Under the pieces are notes generated by a model that was given only the letters and a program-made list of their open reading frames with translations, did no database searches and had not been told where the DNA came from. The position numbers were made by a program, and so were the translations under genes. Positions 36,569 to 43,836 of a DNA stretch of 64,000 nt are shown here, piece after piece. The DNA is from Bradyrhizobium betae. Lineage in GTDB: Bacteria; Pseudomonadota; Alphaproteobacteria; Rhizobiales; Xanthobacteraceae. The stretch covers positions 372,001 to 436,000 of the forward strand of contig NZ_MZXW01000015.1 of the NCBI RefSeq assembly GCF_004123905.1, given 5' to 3'. Positions within the stretch are counted from its first letter, which is position 1; every line of letters starts with the position of its first letter.

Positions 36569-36871
36569 TCAACGCTCCGCCAAGCTCAATAGATACGGCT
36601 TCGGGTAAATCCCCCGATTATGCCCATCCGAAAACGCGATGTTCAGCCCGTAGCCGAGATCGCCGATCTCGGTGATGGCGATGCCCGGAAACGCTTCCGG
36701 GAAGCGGCCATCGAAGCGGGCGCGGGTGCAGTGGGCGCATTTGCAGGAGAGGCGGAGTTTTTCCGCAGGCACGCTCAGCGCATCCCCCTCGGTGGTGCGC
36801 ACGAGGAGCGTCGCAAGATCGGCGCTTGTCTCATAGTCGGCCGCGGTCGGTGCCACCAGGGTCATGGTCAT
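36569..36871 (-). CDS. DUF971-domain protein
   Basis: A 100-residue cytoplasmic protein made of a single DUF971 (gamma-butyrobetaine hydroxylase N-terminal-like) domain: LRLSCKCAHCTRARFDG has the C-x-C-x2-C cysteines, and ITEIGDLGYGLNIAFSDGHNRGIYP is the family core. ATG at 36871 is chosen because GGAGG stands 6 bp upstream; a second ATG at 36865 is possible. DUF971 is also fused to Mrp/HCF101-type iron-sulfur carriers in some organisms, so a link with Fe-S assembly is plausible here next to a ferredoxin. A CAACTAAT box lies about 53 bp upstream. Confidence 0.85.
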   Translation of the reverse strand: MTMTLVAPTAADYETSADLATLLVRTTEGDALSVPAEKLRLSCKCAHCTRARFDGRFPEAFPGIAITEIGDLGYGLNIAFSDGHNRGIYPKPYLLSLAER

Positions 36872-36911
36872 GACAAACCTCCGACTCCTGTCTACGTCGC
36901 AGCGACAAGAC

Positions 36912-36935
36912 CGCGATAGCAACTAATTGCCAGCG
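36912..36935. promoter_or_regulatory. CAACTAAT box B, between DUF971 and fpr genes
   Basis: CGCGATAGCAACTAATTGCCAG contains the perfect palindrome GCAA-CTAA-TTGC at 36919-36930. Read toward the DUF971 gene it gives TTGCTATCGC downstream of the core, the same tail as box C before the flavoprotein gene. It is the most symmetric of the four boxes and lies in a divergent promoter region. Confidence 0.65.
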
Positions 36936-36980
36936 CGGGCGCAGTGGCACTGCCTCCTCTTCAATCACCGCCCGGGAAAT

Positions 36981-36996
36981 GTGAAACTAATCGACC
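36981..36996 (+). promoter_or_regulatory. CAACTAAT box D, upstream of fpr
   Basis: GTGAAACTAATCGACC shares eleven bases, AACTAATCGAC, with box A in the same orientation to its gene. It is centred about 83 bp before the fpr ATG. The same stretch starts a GTGAAA/TTTCAC inverted repeat that ends at 37007. It is the weakest box as a palindrome. Confidence 0.5.
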
Positions 36997-37071
36997 GGGA
37001 ATTTCACTTCCGAATTGCCGGACTCTCCTCTCTCCGAAACCTTGTGCGCCAACGAGGACTGAGGAGAGACC

Positions 37072-37845
37072 ATGAGCGTATTTCAAAAGGAAACGGTGTT
37101 GTCGGTCAGGCACTGGACCGACAGCCTGTTCAGCTTCACCGCGACGCGCGATCCCGGCTTCCGCTTTCAGAACGGCCAGTTCGCGATGATCGGCCTCGAG
37201 GTCGAGGGCAAGCCGTTGATGCGGGCCTACAGCATGGCGAGCGCCAATCACGAGGAAGAGCTGGAGTTCTTTTCGATCAAGGTGCAGGACGGCCCGCTGA
37301 CCTCGCGTCTCCAGAAGATCAGGGAGGGCGATATCATCCTGGTCGGCCGCAAGGCGACAGGCACACTGATCACCGGCAATCTCATTCCCGGAAAGCGCCT
37401 GCTGCTGCTCTCGACCGGAACGGGCCTTGCGCCGTTCGCCAGCCTGATCAAGGACCCCGACGTCTACGAGAATTACGAGACCATCGTTCTCGCCCATGGC
37501 TGCCGCCAGGTTTCGGAACTGGCTTATGGCGAGCACCTCGTCGATGGCCTGCGCAATCATGAATTCTTCGGACCGCTGATCCGCGATAAACTCGTCTACT
37601 ACCCGACCGTCACCCGCGAGCCGTTCAAAAATCGCGGCCGCATCACCGATCTGATCGCCTCCAACCAGCTCTTCGACGATATCGGGCAGTCGGGCCTCGA
37701 TATCGAGACGGATCGCATCATGCTGTGCGGCAGCCCAGCCATGCTGGAGGAACTCCCCGCGATGTTCTCCGCGCGCGGCTTTGTCGAGGGCAATCACAGC
37801 CAGCCCGGCCATTTCGTCATCGAAAAGGCCTTTGTCGAGCGCTGA
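37072..37845 (+). CDS. fpr: ferredoxin-NADP reductase
   Basis: A 257-residue flavoenzyme of the bacterial FPR type that moves electrons between NADPH and ferredoxin or flavodoxin. The FAD motif is MRAYSMASANHEEELEFFSI, and the NADP motif is STGTGLAPFASLIKDPD, followed by HGCRQVSELAYG. The C-terminal end is FVIEKAFVER, the FPR ending in which the last residues stack on FAD. Length equals the family norm of 257. It is placed 103 bp before the APS-reductase-like flavoprotein gene, so it probably supplies that system through the small ferredoxin. Whether it is a housekeeping copy cannot be decided here. Confidence 0.95.
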   Translation: MSVFQKETVLSVRHWTDSLFSFTATRDPGFRFQNGQFAMIGLEVEGKPLMRAYSMASANHEEELEFFSIKVQDGPLTSRLQKIREGDIILVGRKATGTLITGNLIPGKRLLLLSTGTGLAPFASLIKDPDVYENYETIVLAHGCRQVSELAYGEHLVDGLRNHEFFGPLIRDKLVYYPTVTREPFKNRGRITDLIASNQLFDDIGQSGLDIETDRIMLCGSPAMLEELPAMFSARGFVEGNHSQPGHFVIEKAFVER

Positions 37846-37860
37846 GGCCAAATCGCTGCC

Positions 37861-37882
37861 CGGCGACAACTAATTGCTATCG
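37861..37882 (+). promoter_or_regulatory. CAACTAAT box C, upstream of the AprA-like gene
   Basis: CGGCGACAACTAATTGCTATCG carries ACAA-CTAA-TTGC and the tail TTGCTATCGC shared with box B. It is centred 77 bp before the chosen ATG at 37949, close to the distances of boxes A and D. It overlaps a TTG codon at 37874 that would be an alternative start, which argues against using that start. Confidence 0.6.
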
Positions 37883-37948
37883 CCGGACGAGCCACTGAAC
37901 AAATCTGATGCAAAGGCGCCGGACCTGCCGGCGGACCAGGAGCAAGCG

Positions 37949-39691
37949 ATGGCACTAGATCAGATCGTCGACGGACTTTCGGAGGTTTCCTGTGATGTGC
38001 TGGTGATCGGCGGCGGCACCGCCGGCCCGATGGCGGCGCTGAAGGCGAAGCTGAAGAATCCGAAGGCCAATGTCGTGCTGCTCGAAAAGGCCAACGTCAA
38101 GCGCTCCGGCGCGATCTCGATGGGCATGGACGGATTGAACAACGCCGTCATTCCCGGCTACGCGACGCCGGAGCAGTACACCAAGGAAATTACGATCGCC
38201 AACGACGGCATCGTCGATCAGAAGGCGGTCTATAAATACGCCCAGAACTGCTACAAGATCGTCGAGGAGCTCGACAGTTTCGGCATCCGCTTCCTGAAGA
38301 ACGAGAACGGCGACTACGCCGTCAAGAAGGTGCATCACATCGGCAGCTATGTTCTGCCGATGCCGAACGGCGAGACCGTGAAGAAGGCGCTGTATCGCCA
38401 GCTCCGCCGCGCCCGCATCCTGATCTCCAACCGCTACATGGCGACGCGGCTTTTGAAATCCTCCGATGGTCGCATCGCGGGCGCGATCAGCGTCAACACC
38501 CGGACCGCCGAGATGCTGGTGATCAAGGCCAAGGCCGTCATCCTCTGCATGGGCGCCGCCGGCCGCCTGGGCCTGCCGACCTCCGGCTACATGTTCGGCA
38601 CCTATGAGAACGCCGCCAATTCCGGCGACGGCTATGCCATGGCCTATCACGCCGGCGCCGCGCTCGCGAACCTCGAATGCTACCAGATCAATCCGCTGAT
38701 CAAGGACTATAACGGCCCGGCCTGCGCCTATGTCGCCGGTCCCTTCGGCGCCTTTACCGCCAACAACGAGGGCTCGCGCTTCATCGAATGCGACTATTGG
38801 TCCGGCCAGATGATGCTGGAGTTCTACAACGAGCTGCTCTCGGGCAAGGGCCCGGTGTTCCTCCAGCTCAAGCATCTGCATCCGAACACCATCGAGGAAA
38901 TTGAAACCACGCTGCACAAGGTGGAGCGCCCAACCCGTGGACTGTTCCAGCAGGGGCGTGGAGTAGACTACCGAAAAGAATCGATCGAGATGCACATCTC
39001 CGAGATCGGATTCTGCTCCGGCCACAGCGCCTCCGGCGTGTTCGTCGACGACAATGCCCGCACCACCGTGCCCGGCCTTTACGCTGCCGGCGACATGGCG
39101 AGCGTGCCGCACAACTACATGCTCGGCGCCTTCACCAACGGCGCGGTTGCCGGCATCGATGCGATGGAGTTCGCCGACAGCCATGACTTCGCGGACTTCG
39201 ACGCTGCCGATGTGGCGAAGGAGCGCGACCGCGTCATGGCGCCGACCAAGCGCGAGGACGGCATTCCGCCGAACCAGGTCGAGTACAAGACCCGCCGCCT
39301 CGTCAACGACTATCTCCAGCCGCCAAAAGTCACACGCAAATACGAGCTCGGCATGCGCCGCCTCGCCGAGACGAGGCAGGACATGCAGGAGCACATGATC
39401 GCCCGCAACGCGCACGAGCTGCTCCGCGCGCTGGAAGTGCAGTCGATCATGGATTGCGCCGACATGGCGGTGCATGCCTCGCTCTACCGCGAGGAAAGCC
39501 GCTGGGGCCTCTATCACTGGCGCACGGATTTCCCGGAGAAGGACAACGAGAACTGGTTCTGCCACACGCTGCTGTCCAAGCAGGACGGCAAGATGACCAG
39601 CGAGAAGCGTGCCGTGGAGCCCTATGTCGTGCCGATCGCGGACGACGAGAAGGACCTCTACGACAAGCAGCGCATCCGCGCGACCGCCTGA
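37949..39691 (+). CDS. fumarate reductase-superfamily flavoprotein, AprA (APS reductase alpha)-like
   Basis: A 580-residue FAD protein. The dinucleotide motif VIGGGTAGPMAA is at 19-30 and KRSGAISMGMDGLN at 51-64, a pattern typical of the AprA branch. GHSASGVFVDD (His at 359) and GLYAAGDMASVPHNYMLGAF (His at 388) follow. The Arg that canonical fumarate reductases carry in the HGANRLG segment is absent, so it is not FrdA or SdhA. The C-terminal SRWGLYHWRTDFPEKDNENW agrees with AprA. ATG at 37949 has AGGAG 6 bp upstream. With the next ferredoxin it forms an AprBA-like pair. Substrate unknown; a sulfur compound is possible. Confidence 0.85.
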   Translation: MALDQIVDGLSEVSCDVLVIGGGTAGPMAALKAKLKNPKANVVLLEKANVKRSGAISMGMDGLNNAVIPGYATPEQYTKEITIANDGIVDQKAVYKYAQNCYKIVEELDSFGIRFLKNENGDYAVKKVHHIGSYVLPMPNGETVKKALYRQLRRARILISNRYMATRLLKSSDGRIAGAISVNTRTAEMLVIKAKAVILCMGAAGRLGLPTSGYMFGTYENAANSGDGYAMAYHAGAALANLECYQINPLIKDYNGPACAYVAGPFGAFTANNEGSRFIECDYWSGQMMLEFYNELLSGKGPVFLQLKHLHPNTIEEIETTLHKVERPTRGLFQQGRGVDYRKESIEMHISEIGFCSGHSASGVFVDDNARTTVPGLYAAGDMASVPHNYMLGAFTNGAVAGIDAMEFADSHDFADFDAADVAKERDRVMAPTKREDGIPPNQVEYKTRRLVNDYLQPPKVTRKYELGMRRLAETRQDMQEHMIARNAHELLRALEVQSIMDCADMAVHASLYREESRWGLYHWRTDFPEKDNENWFCHTLLSKQDGKMTSEKRAVEPYVVPIADDEKDLYDKQRIRATA

Positions 39692-39725
39692 TCCACCGCC
39701 AATAGCAAGCAACAGGAGACATCAA

Positions 39726-39959
39726 ATGCCTCTCGCGTCCTATCAGACGTCAGTTCCGGTGGTCGTCGACGACGCCAAATGCATCGCCGACAAGGGCTGC
39801 ACCGTCTGCGTCGACGTCTGCCCGCTCGACGTGCTCCGCATCAGCGACATGACCAACAAGGCCTACATGGCCTATGACGAGTGCTGGTACTGCATGCCCT
39901 GCGAAGCCGATTGCCCGACCGGCGCCGTCACCGTCAACATTCCCTATCTCTTGAGGTGA
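39726..39959 (+). CDS. two-cluster 4Fe-4S ferredoxin, AprB-like N-terminal form
   Basis: A 77-residue iron-sulfur protein. Motifs are CIADKGCTVCVDVCPLDVL and CWYCMPCEADCPTGAV, each of the kind that binds one [4Fe-4S] cluster with one ligand exchanged between motifs. The DECWYCMPCEADCP part resembles the MCWECYSC segment of AprB. AprB is normally about 150 residues with a C-terminal tail that wraps around AprA; that tail is absent. The gene is 34 bp after the flavoprotein and 2 bp before the HEAT protein. It most likely carries electrons to the flavoprotein from Fpr or another donor. Confidence 0.92.
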   Translation: MPLASYQTSVPVVVDDAKCIADKGCTVCVDVCPLDVLRISDMTNKAYMAYDECWYCMPCEADCPTGAVTVNIPYLLR

Positions 39960-39961
39960 TC

Positions 39962-40939
39962 ATGTCGAGCCCGTTCGAATCCTACGACGATCTCGAAGAT
40001 GCCGACGAGCGGCTTCAGGCCGCGGATCCCGCCGAGCGCCGCGTCGCCATCATCGCGCTCGGCCATTCCGGCGATCCTGCGGCGGTGGCCCATCTCGCCA
40101 ACATGGTCGCCGATCCCGATGCCGGCGTGCGCCAGCAGGTCGCGATGGCGCTCGGCGAGTTCGACGGGCCGGACGCCGCGAGCGCGCTGGTGAAGCTGCT
40201 GGTCGACCCGGAACGAATCGTCGCAGCCGCTGCGGCCGACAGCATGGCCGAGTTCAAGGATCCCGCCTGCGCGGACATCATCCTGCCGCTGGTCAGGCAC
40301 GCCCACGCCTTCGTCCGCATGGGTGCGTTGCGCGCGCTGAAGGAGTTGCGCTGCAAGGACACGCTCAAGCCGGCGCTGGAAGCGCTCCAGGATTCCGATG
40401 CCGCCGTGCGGGTGCAGGCGATCGGCGTGATCGGCTTCCTCAAGCTCGAAGAGTCCATTCCCGCGCTGACTGCATTGATCAACGATCCCGACGCGCATGT
40501 GCGCCGCGCCGCCGTGAGCGCGCTGGCCTTCTCGCACCTGAAGCCGGCGGCCGAGACGATCACGCGTGCCTTGAAGGATTCCGACTGGATGGTCCGCGAG
40601 ATGGCGGCAGAAACGCTCGGTCTCAACGTCAATGGCTCGCTTGCAGCCGATCAGCTCGTCGGCTCGCTCGCCGACGAGTTCTGGCAGGTGCGGCTGAAGG
40701 CGATCCGCAGCCTCGGCAAGATGAAGGTCGAGCGCGCGGTGCGCCCGATCGGCAATTGCGTCAATCATGATCAGGCCAATTTGCGCAAAGAGGCGGCGGC
40801 CGCGCTCGGCGAGATCGCCCATCCCGACGGCGAGGCGTTTTTGGCCGTCATCGCCGACGACGCTGATCCCGATGTCCGCAAGAACGCGCGCTGGGCGCTC
40901 CAGCAGATCGCGGCCCGCAAGGCGCGGGCAGGGGCATAG
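39962..40939 (+). CDS. HEAT-repeat protein
   Basis: A 325-residue protein made of about nine helical HEAT units of roughly 31 residues. Examples are DPAAVAHLANMVADPDAGVR, SIPALTALINDPDAHVRRAA and DADPDVRKNARWALQQIAAR. Such repeats, also called PBS-lyase HEAT-like, are protein-binding scaffolds. No phycobilin is expected in this organism, so a lyase role is rejected. Being the third gene of the flavoprotein-ferredoxin operon with a 2-bp gap, it probably holds the complex together or helps insert cofactors. Partner not proven. Confidence 0.9.
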   Translation: MSSPFESYDDLEDADERLQAADPAERRVAIIALGHSGDPAAVAHLANMVADPDAGVRQQVAMALGEFDGPDAASALVKLLVDPERIVAAAAADSMAEFKDPACADIILPLVRHAHAFVRMGALRALKELRCKDTLKPALEALQDSDAAVRVQAIGVIGFLKLEESIPALTALINDPDAHVRRAAVSALAFSHLKPAAETITRALKDSDWMVREMAAETLGLNVNGSLAADQLVGSLADEFWQVRLKAIRSLGKMKVERAVRPIGNCVNHDQANLRKEAAAALGEIAHPDGEAFLAVIADDADPDVRKNARWALQQIAARKARAGA

Positions 40940-41017
40940 CAGCGGGCATCCTGCCGCTCTGGACTTCCGGGGCCAGACGTTTATTGGTCTTCGCCAAGAA
41001 ACAGCGAGGACGCGGCC

Positions 41018-42190
41018 ATGACGACACTGACAACCAAAGACCTTCTCCCCGAGGATGGAACGAGGGGGACGCTGGTCGGCCGCGTCTGGCTGCCGCAGGC
41101 CAACGGACCGGCCGTGGTCGCCGTGCGCGCCGACGGCGTCTTCGACGTCACCGCGAAATTCCCGACCGTCAGCGCCCTCTGCGAAGAGGACAATCCGGCC
41201 AAGGCGCTGGCCGCGGTCAAGGGCGAGCGCATCGGCGATCTCGACGCGATCGTCGCCAACACGGCGCCTGATGGTCGTGACTCCAAGAAGCCGTGGCTGC
41301 TTGCGCCGGTCGATCTCCAGACACTGAAGGCCGCGGGCGTCACCTTCGCGATCTCGATGCTTGAACGCGTGATCGAGGAACGCGCAAAAGGCAATCCGGC
41401 TTCGGCCGAAGCGATCCGCAAAGAAGTGACGCGGCTGATCGGTGACGATCTGTCAAAACTCAAGCCCGGCTCGGACCAGGCGATGCACCTGAAGCAGGTG
41501 CTGATCGACCAGAACGCCTGGAGCCAGTATCTCGAAGTCGGCATCGGGCCGGATGCCGAGGTCTTCACCAAGGCGCCGACTCTGTCCTCGGTCGGCACCG
41601 GCATGGACGCCGGCCTGCATCCGAAGTCGACCTGGAACAATCCGGAGCCTGAGCTGGTGCTGTTCGTCTCGAGCCGCGGCAAGATCGTCGGCGGCGCGCT
41701 CGGCAACGACGTCAATTTGCGCGACTTCGAGGGGCGCTCGGCGCTGCTGCTGTCGAAGGCCAAGGACAACAACGCATCCTGCGCGATCGGACCGTTGCTG
41801 CGCCTGTTCGACGACACCTTCACGCTCGACGATGCGCGAAAGCTCGACATCAGCCTGAATGTGAAGGGCATGGACGGCTTCGTCCTCGACGGCCATTCCT
41901 CGATCAGCATGATCAGTCGCGATCCTACCGACCTCGTCGCGCAGACCATCGGCAAGGTGCATCAATATCCTGACGGCTTCGTGCTTTTCCTCGGCACGAT
42001 GTTCGCACCGGTCAAGGATCGCGACGCACCGGGGCAGGGTTTTACCCACAAGCGCGACGACATCGTCACGATCGCGGCGCCCCAGCTCGGCAAGCTCGTC
42101 AACCGCATGCGCACCAGCGACGAGTGCGAGCCCTGGACCTTCGGCATCGGCGCGCTGATGAAGAACCTCGCGCAGCGGAAGCTGATCTAG
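41018..42190 (+). CDS. xylX: fumarylacetoacetate hydrolase-family protein, XylX-like sugar-acid dehydratase
   Basis: A 390-residue FAH-fold enzyme. NNPEPELVLFVSSRGKIVGGALGNDVNLRDFEGRSALLL, read in pieces, carries the metal-binding E-x-E, and the C-terminus ends ECEPWTFGIGALMKNLAQRKLI, close to the tail of Caulobacter XylX, a 2-keto-3-deoxy-D-xylonate dehydratase. The length matches XylX rather than the 280-residue short FAH class. It acts on 2-keto-3-deoxy sugar acids to give 2-oxoglutarate semialdehyde in the Weimberg route. Neighbours (sugar 1-dehydrogenase, lactonase, importers) fit that route; the sugar could also be L-arabinose or D-galactose-related. Confidence 0.75.
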   Translation: MTTLTTKDLLPEDGTRGTLVGRVWLPQANGPAVVAVRADGVFDVTAKFPTVSALCEEDNPAKALAAVKGERIGDLDAIVANTAPDGRDSKKPWLLAPVDLQTLKAAGVTFAISMLERVIEERAKGNPASAEAIRKEVTRLIGDDLSKLKPGSDQAMHLKQVLIDQNAWSQYLEVGIGPDAEVFTKAPTLSSVGTGMDAGLHPKSTWNNPEPELVLFVSSRGKIVGGALGNDVNLRDFEGRSALLLSKAKDNNASCAIGPLLRLFDDTFTLDDARKLDISLNVKGMDGFVLDGHSSISMISRDPTDLVAQTIGKVHQYPDGFVLFLGTMFAPVKDRDAPGQGFTHKRDDIVTIAAPQLGKLVNRMRTSDECEPWTFGIGALMKNLAQRKLI

Positions 42191-42195
42191 CTCGC

Positions 42196-42275
42196 TGCCC
42201 TTCGCCCCTCCCCGCGCGCGGGGAGAGGCCGGATCGCGTCGTAGATGCGAATCCGGGTGAGGGGGACTCTCCGCG
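42196..42275. repeat. dispersed palindromic repeat, CTCCCCGCG/CGCGGGGAG type
   Basis: Just after the XylX-like stop, CTCCCCGCGCGCGGGGAG at 42208-42225 is a perfect 18-bp palindrome, followed by GGATCGC/GCGAATCC (42230-42254) and GTGAGGGGG. It is likely both a repeat family member and a transcription end. Related CTCCCC...GGGGAG hairpins occur at 32201 and 52163. Confidence 0.7.
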
Positions 42276-42354
42276 AAGCGCTTGGGTCGATATACGCCGA
42301 ACTCTCTCCGCGTCATTGCAACGATGGGATTGAGCAGCGAGCGCTCATCTGTCC

Positions 42355-42501
42355 CCGTCACCCTGAGGTGCGCGCTCTGCTGCGCGCAGCGCTGCAGAGC
42401 AAGCCTCGAAGGGCGACGGCCCGGCTGCATCTCGGCCGCTCATCCTTCGAGGTTCTCCATGGGCCGCGCTGCGTCCCATGGCTCGCACCTCAGGATGACG
42501 G
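42355..42501. repeat. 147-bp palindromic mosaic element with 18-bp terminal inverted repeats
   Basis: CCGTCACCCTGAGGTGCG at the left end and CGCACCTCAGGATGACGG at the right end are inverted with 17 of 18 matches. Inside, CCTCGAAGG and CCTTCGAGG form a second inverted pair. The element lies in the 563-bp gap between the XylX-like and binding-protein genes. It carries no convincing gene. It looks like a miniature, non-coding dispersed repeat rather than a transposon with its own transposase. Confidence 0.75.
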
Positions 42502-42615
42502 AACCAATAGTGCCGTCCCCCAATTTTCCTTCATCTCCCCGTTGCATCCTTGGAACAAAATCGCGCTTGGCGTGTCTTCTCGCCAGCCTCCCGCAGGTCG
42601 GCTTCATTCGTCGGA

Positions 42616-42636
42616 ATAGTCAGATAATATGACTAT
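42616..42636. promoter_or_regulatory. candidate operator for the FadR-type regulator
   Basis: ATAGTCA-GATAATA-TGACTAT, perfect 7-bp arms with a 7-bp centre, 117 bp before the YtfQ-like ATG. The AT-rich palindrome stands out in GC-rich DNA. A FadR-subfamily GntR regulator is encoded in the same operon at 47344. The fit is inferred from position and symmetry. Confidence 0.55.
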
Positions 42637-42753
42637 ACGGAACCGATCTTCCGTGAAATAGTCTCTCCCGCCGCCTCAAGGGCCGGCCTTTGGGTGCCAT
42701 GCTACCAACCGGCGCCCGGGATAACACAAGATCACTCTTGGGAGACACGCCTG

Positions 42754-43719
42754 ATGACCCCTAAAGCCCTGTTTGCGGCCAGCGCCACGGTTGCGTTGCT
42801 GTTCGCGCTGCCGGCGAATGCCGCCGAGCTCACCATCGGCTTCTCGCAGATCGGATCGGAATCCGGCTGGCGCGCGGCCGAGACGTCGGTCTCCAAGCAG
42901 GAGGCCGCCAAGCGCAAGGTCAATCTCAAGATCGCCGACGCCCAGCAGAAGCAGGAGAACCAGATCAAGGCGATCCGCTCCTTCATCGCGCAGAACGTCG
43001 ACGCGATCTTCCTTGCGCCCGTGGTCTCGACAGGCTGGGATTCGGTGCTGAAGGAAGCCAAGGAAGCCAAGATCCCGGTCGTGCTGCTCGACCGCGACAT
43101 CGATCCCTCCGGCAAGGAACTCTATCTTACGGCCGTCACGTCAGACAGCGTGCACGAAGGCGCGGTCGCCGGCGACTGGCTCGCCAAGACCGTCGGTGAC
43201 AAGGCCTGCAACGTCGTCGAGTTGCAAGGCACGGTCGGCGCCAGCGTCGCCGCCAACCGCAAGAAGGGTTTTGACACCGCCGTCGCCAAGCATCCGAACC
43301 TGAAGGTGGTGCGCAGCCAGACCGGCGACTTCACCCGCGCCAAGGGCAAGGAAGTCATGGAGAGCTTCATCAAGGCCGAAGGCGGCGGCAAGAACATCTG
43401 TGCGGTCTATGCGCACAATGACGACATGATGGTCGGTGCGATCCAGGCGATGAAGGAAGCCGGCCTCAAGCCGGGTAAGGACATCCTCACCGTCTCGATC
43501 GACGCGGTCCCCGACATCTTCAAGGCGATGGTTGCGGGCGAGGCCAATGCGACGGTCGAGCTGACTCCGAACATGGCAGGCCCGGCCTTCGATGTCGTCG
43601 CGGCGTTCAAGGAGAAGGGCACCGTTCCGCCGAAATGGATCCAGACCGAATCCAGGCTGCTCACCGCCGCCGACAATCCGCAGAAGGAATACGACAGCAA
43701 GAAGGGCCTCGGTTACTGA
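42754..43719 (+). CDS. ytfQ: sugar ABC transporter substrate-binding protein (YtfQ-like)
   Basis: A 321-residue periplasmic protein with a Sec leader cleaved near ANA-AEL (residue 22). The mature start LTIGFSQIGSESGWRAAET and VDAIFLAPVVSTGWDSVLKEA match YtfQ, the galactofuranose-binding protein of E. coli. ATG at 42754 follows CTTGGGAGACACGC. YtfQ binds furanose forms of galactose; related proteins bind arabinofuranose. The gene is first of YtfQ-R-T-YjfF. A stem-loop separates it from the ATPase gene. Confidence 0.9.
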   Translation: MTPKALFAASATVALLFALPANAAELTIGFSQIGSESGWRAAETSVSKQEAAKRKVNLKIADAQQKQENQIKAIRSFIAQNVDAIFLAPVVSTGWDSVLKEAKEAKIPVVLLDRDIDPSGKELYLTAVTSDSVHEGAVAGDWLAKTVGDKACNVVELQGTVGASVAANRKKGFDTAVAKHPNLKVVRSQTGDFTRAKGKEVMESFIKAEGGGKNICAVYAHNDDMMVGAIQAMKEAGLKPGKDILTVSIDAVPDIFKAMVAGEANATVELTPNMAGPAFDVVAAFKEKGTVPPKWIQTESRLLTAADNPQKEYDSKKGLGY

Positions 43720-43728
43720 GGCGGATAC

Positions 43729-43759
43729 CTTGCCGGACCGCGTCTTGTGGTCCGGCAAG
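43729..43759 (+). terminator. stem-loop after the YtfQ-like gene
   Basis: CTTGCCGGACC at 43729-43739 pairs perfectly with GGTCCGGCAAG at 43749-43759 (11 bp, 9-nt loop), 10 bp after the stop codon. A short CCCCTT follows, with no T-run. It may protect the upstream message or partly stop transcription so that more binding protein is made. Confidence 0.65.
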
Positions 43760-43836
43760 CCCCTTCGAATCCGCTGCGCAAACGAATAGGCTGGGTGTCC
43801 GCGTCACAAGCGGGCACCGGTGGGAGTGAATTTGCC

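Noticed and set aside
37874..37948. TTG start at 37874 for the AprA-like flavoprotein
   Set aside because: ATG at 37949 has AGGAG at good spacing, homology starts there, and 37874 falls inside a shared CAACTAAT box.
39962..40939. HEAT protein as phycocyanobilin lyase
   Set aside because: Only the generic helical repeats match; no phycobiliprotein or bilin genes are present and the operon context is iron-sulfur/flavin redox.
42355..42501. 147-bp inverted-repeat element as an insertion sequence
   Set aside because: Too short to encode a transposase and no clear target-site duplication was seen; kept as a non-coding repeat.
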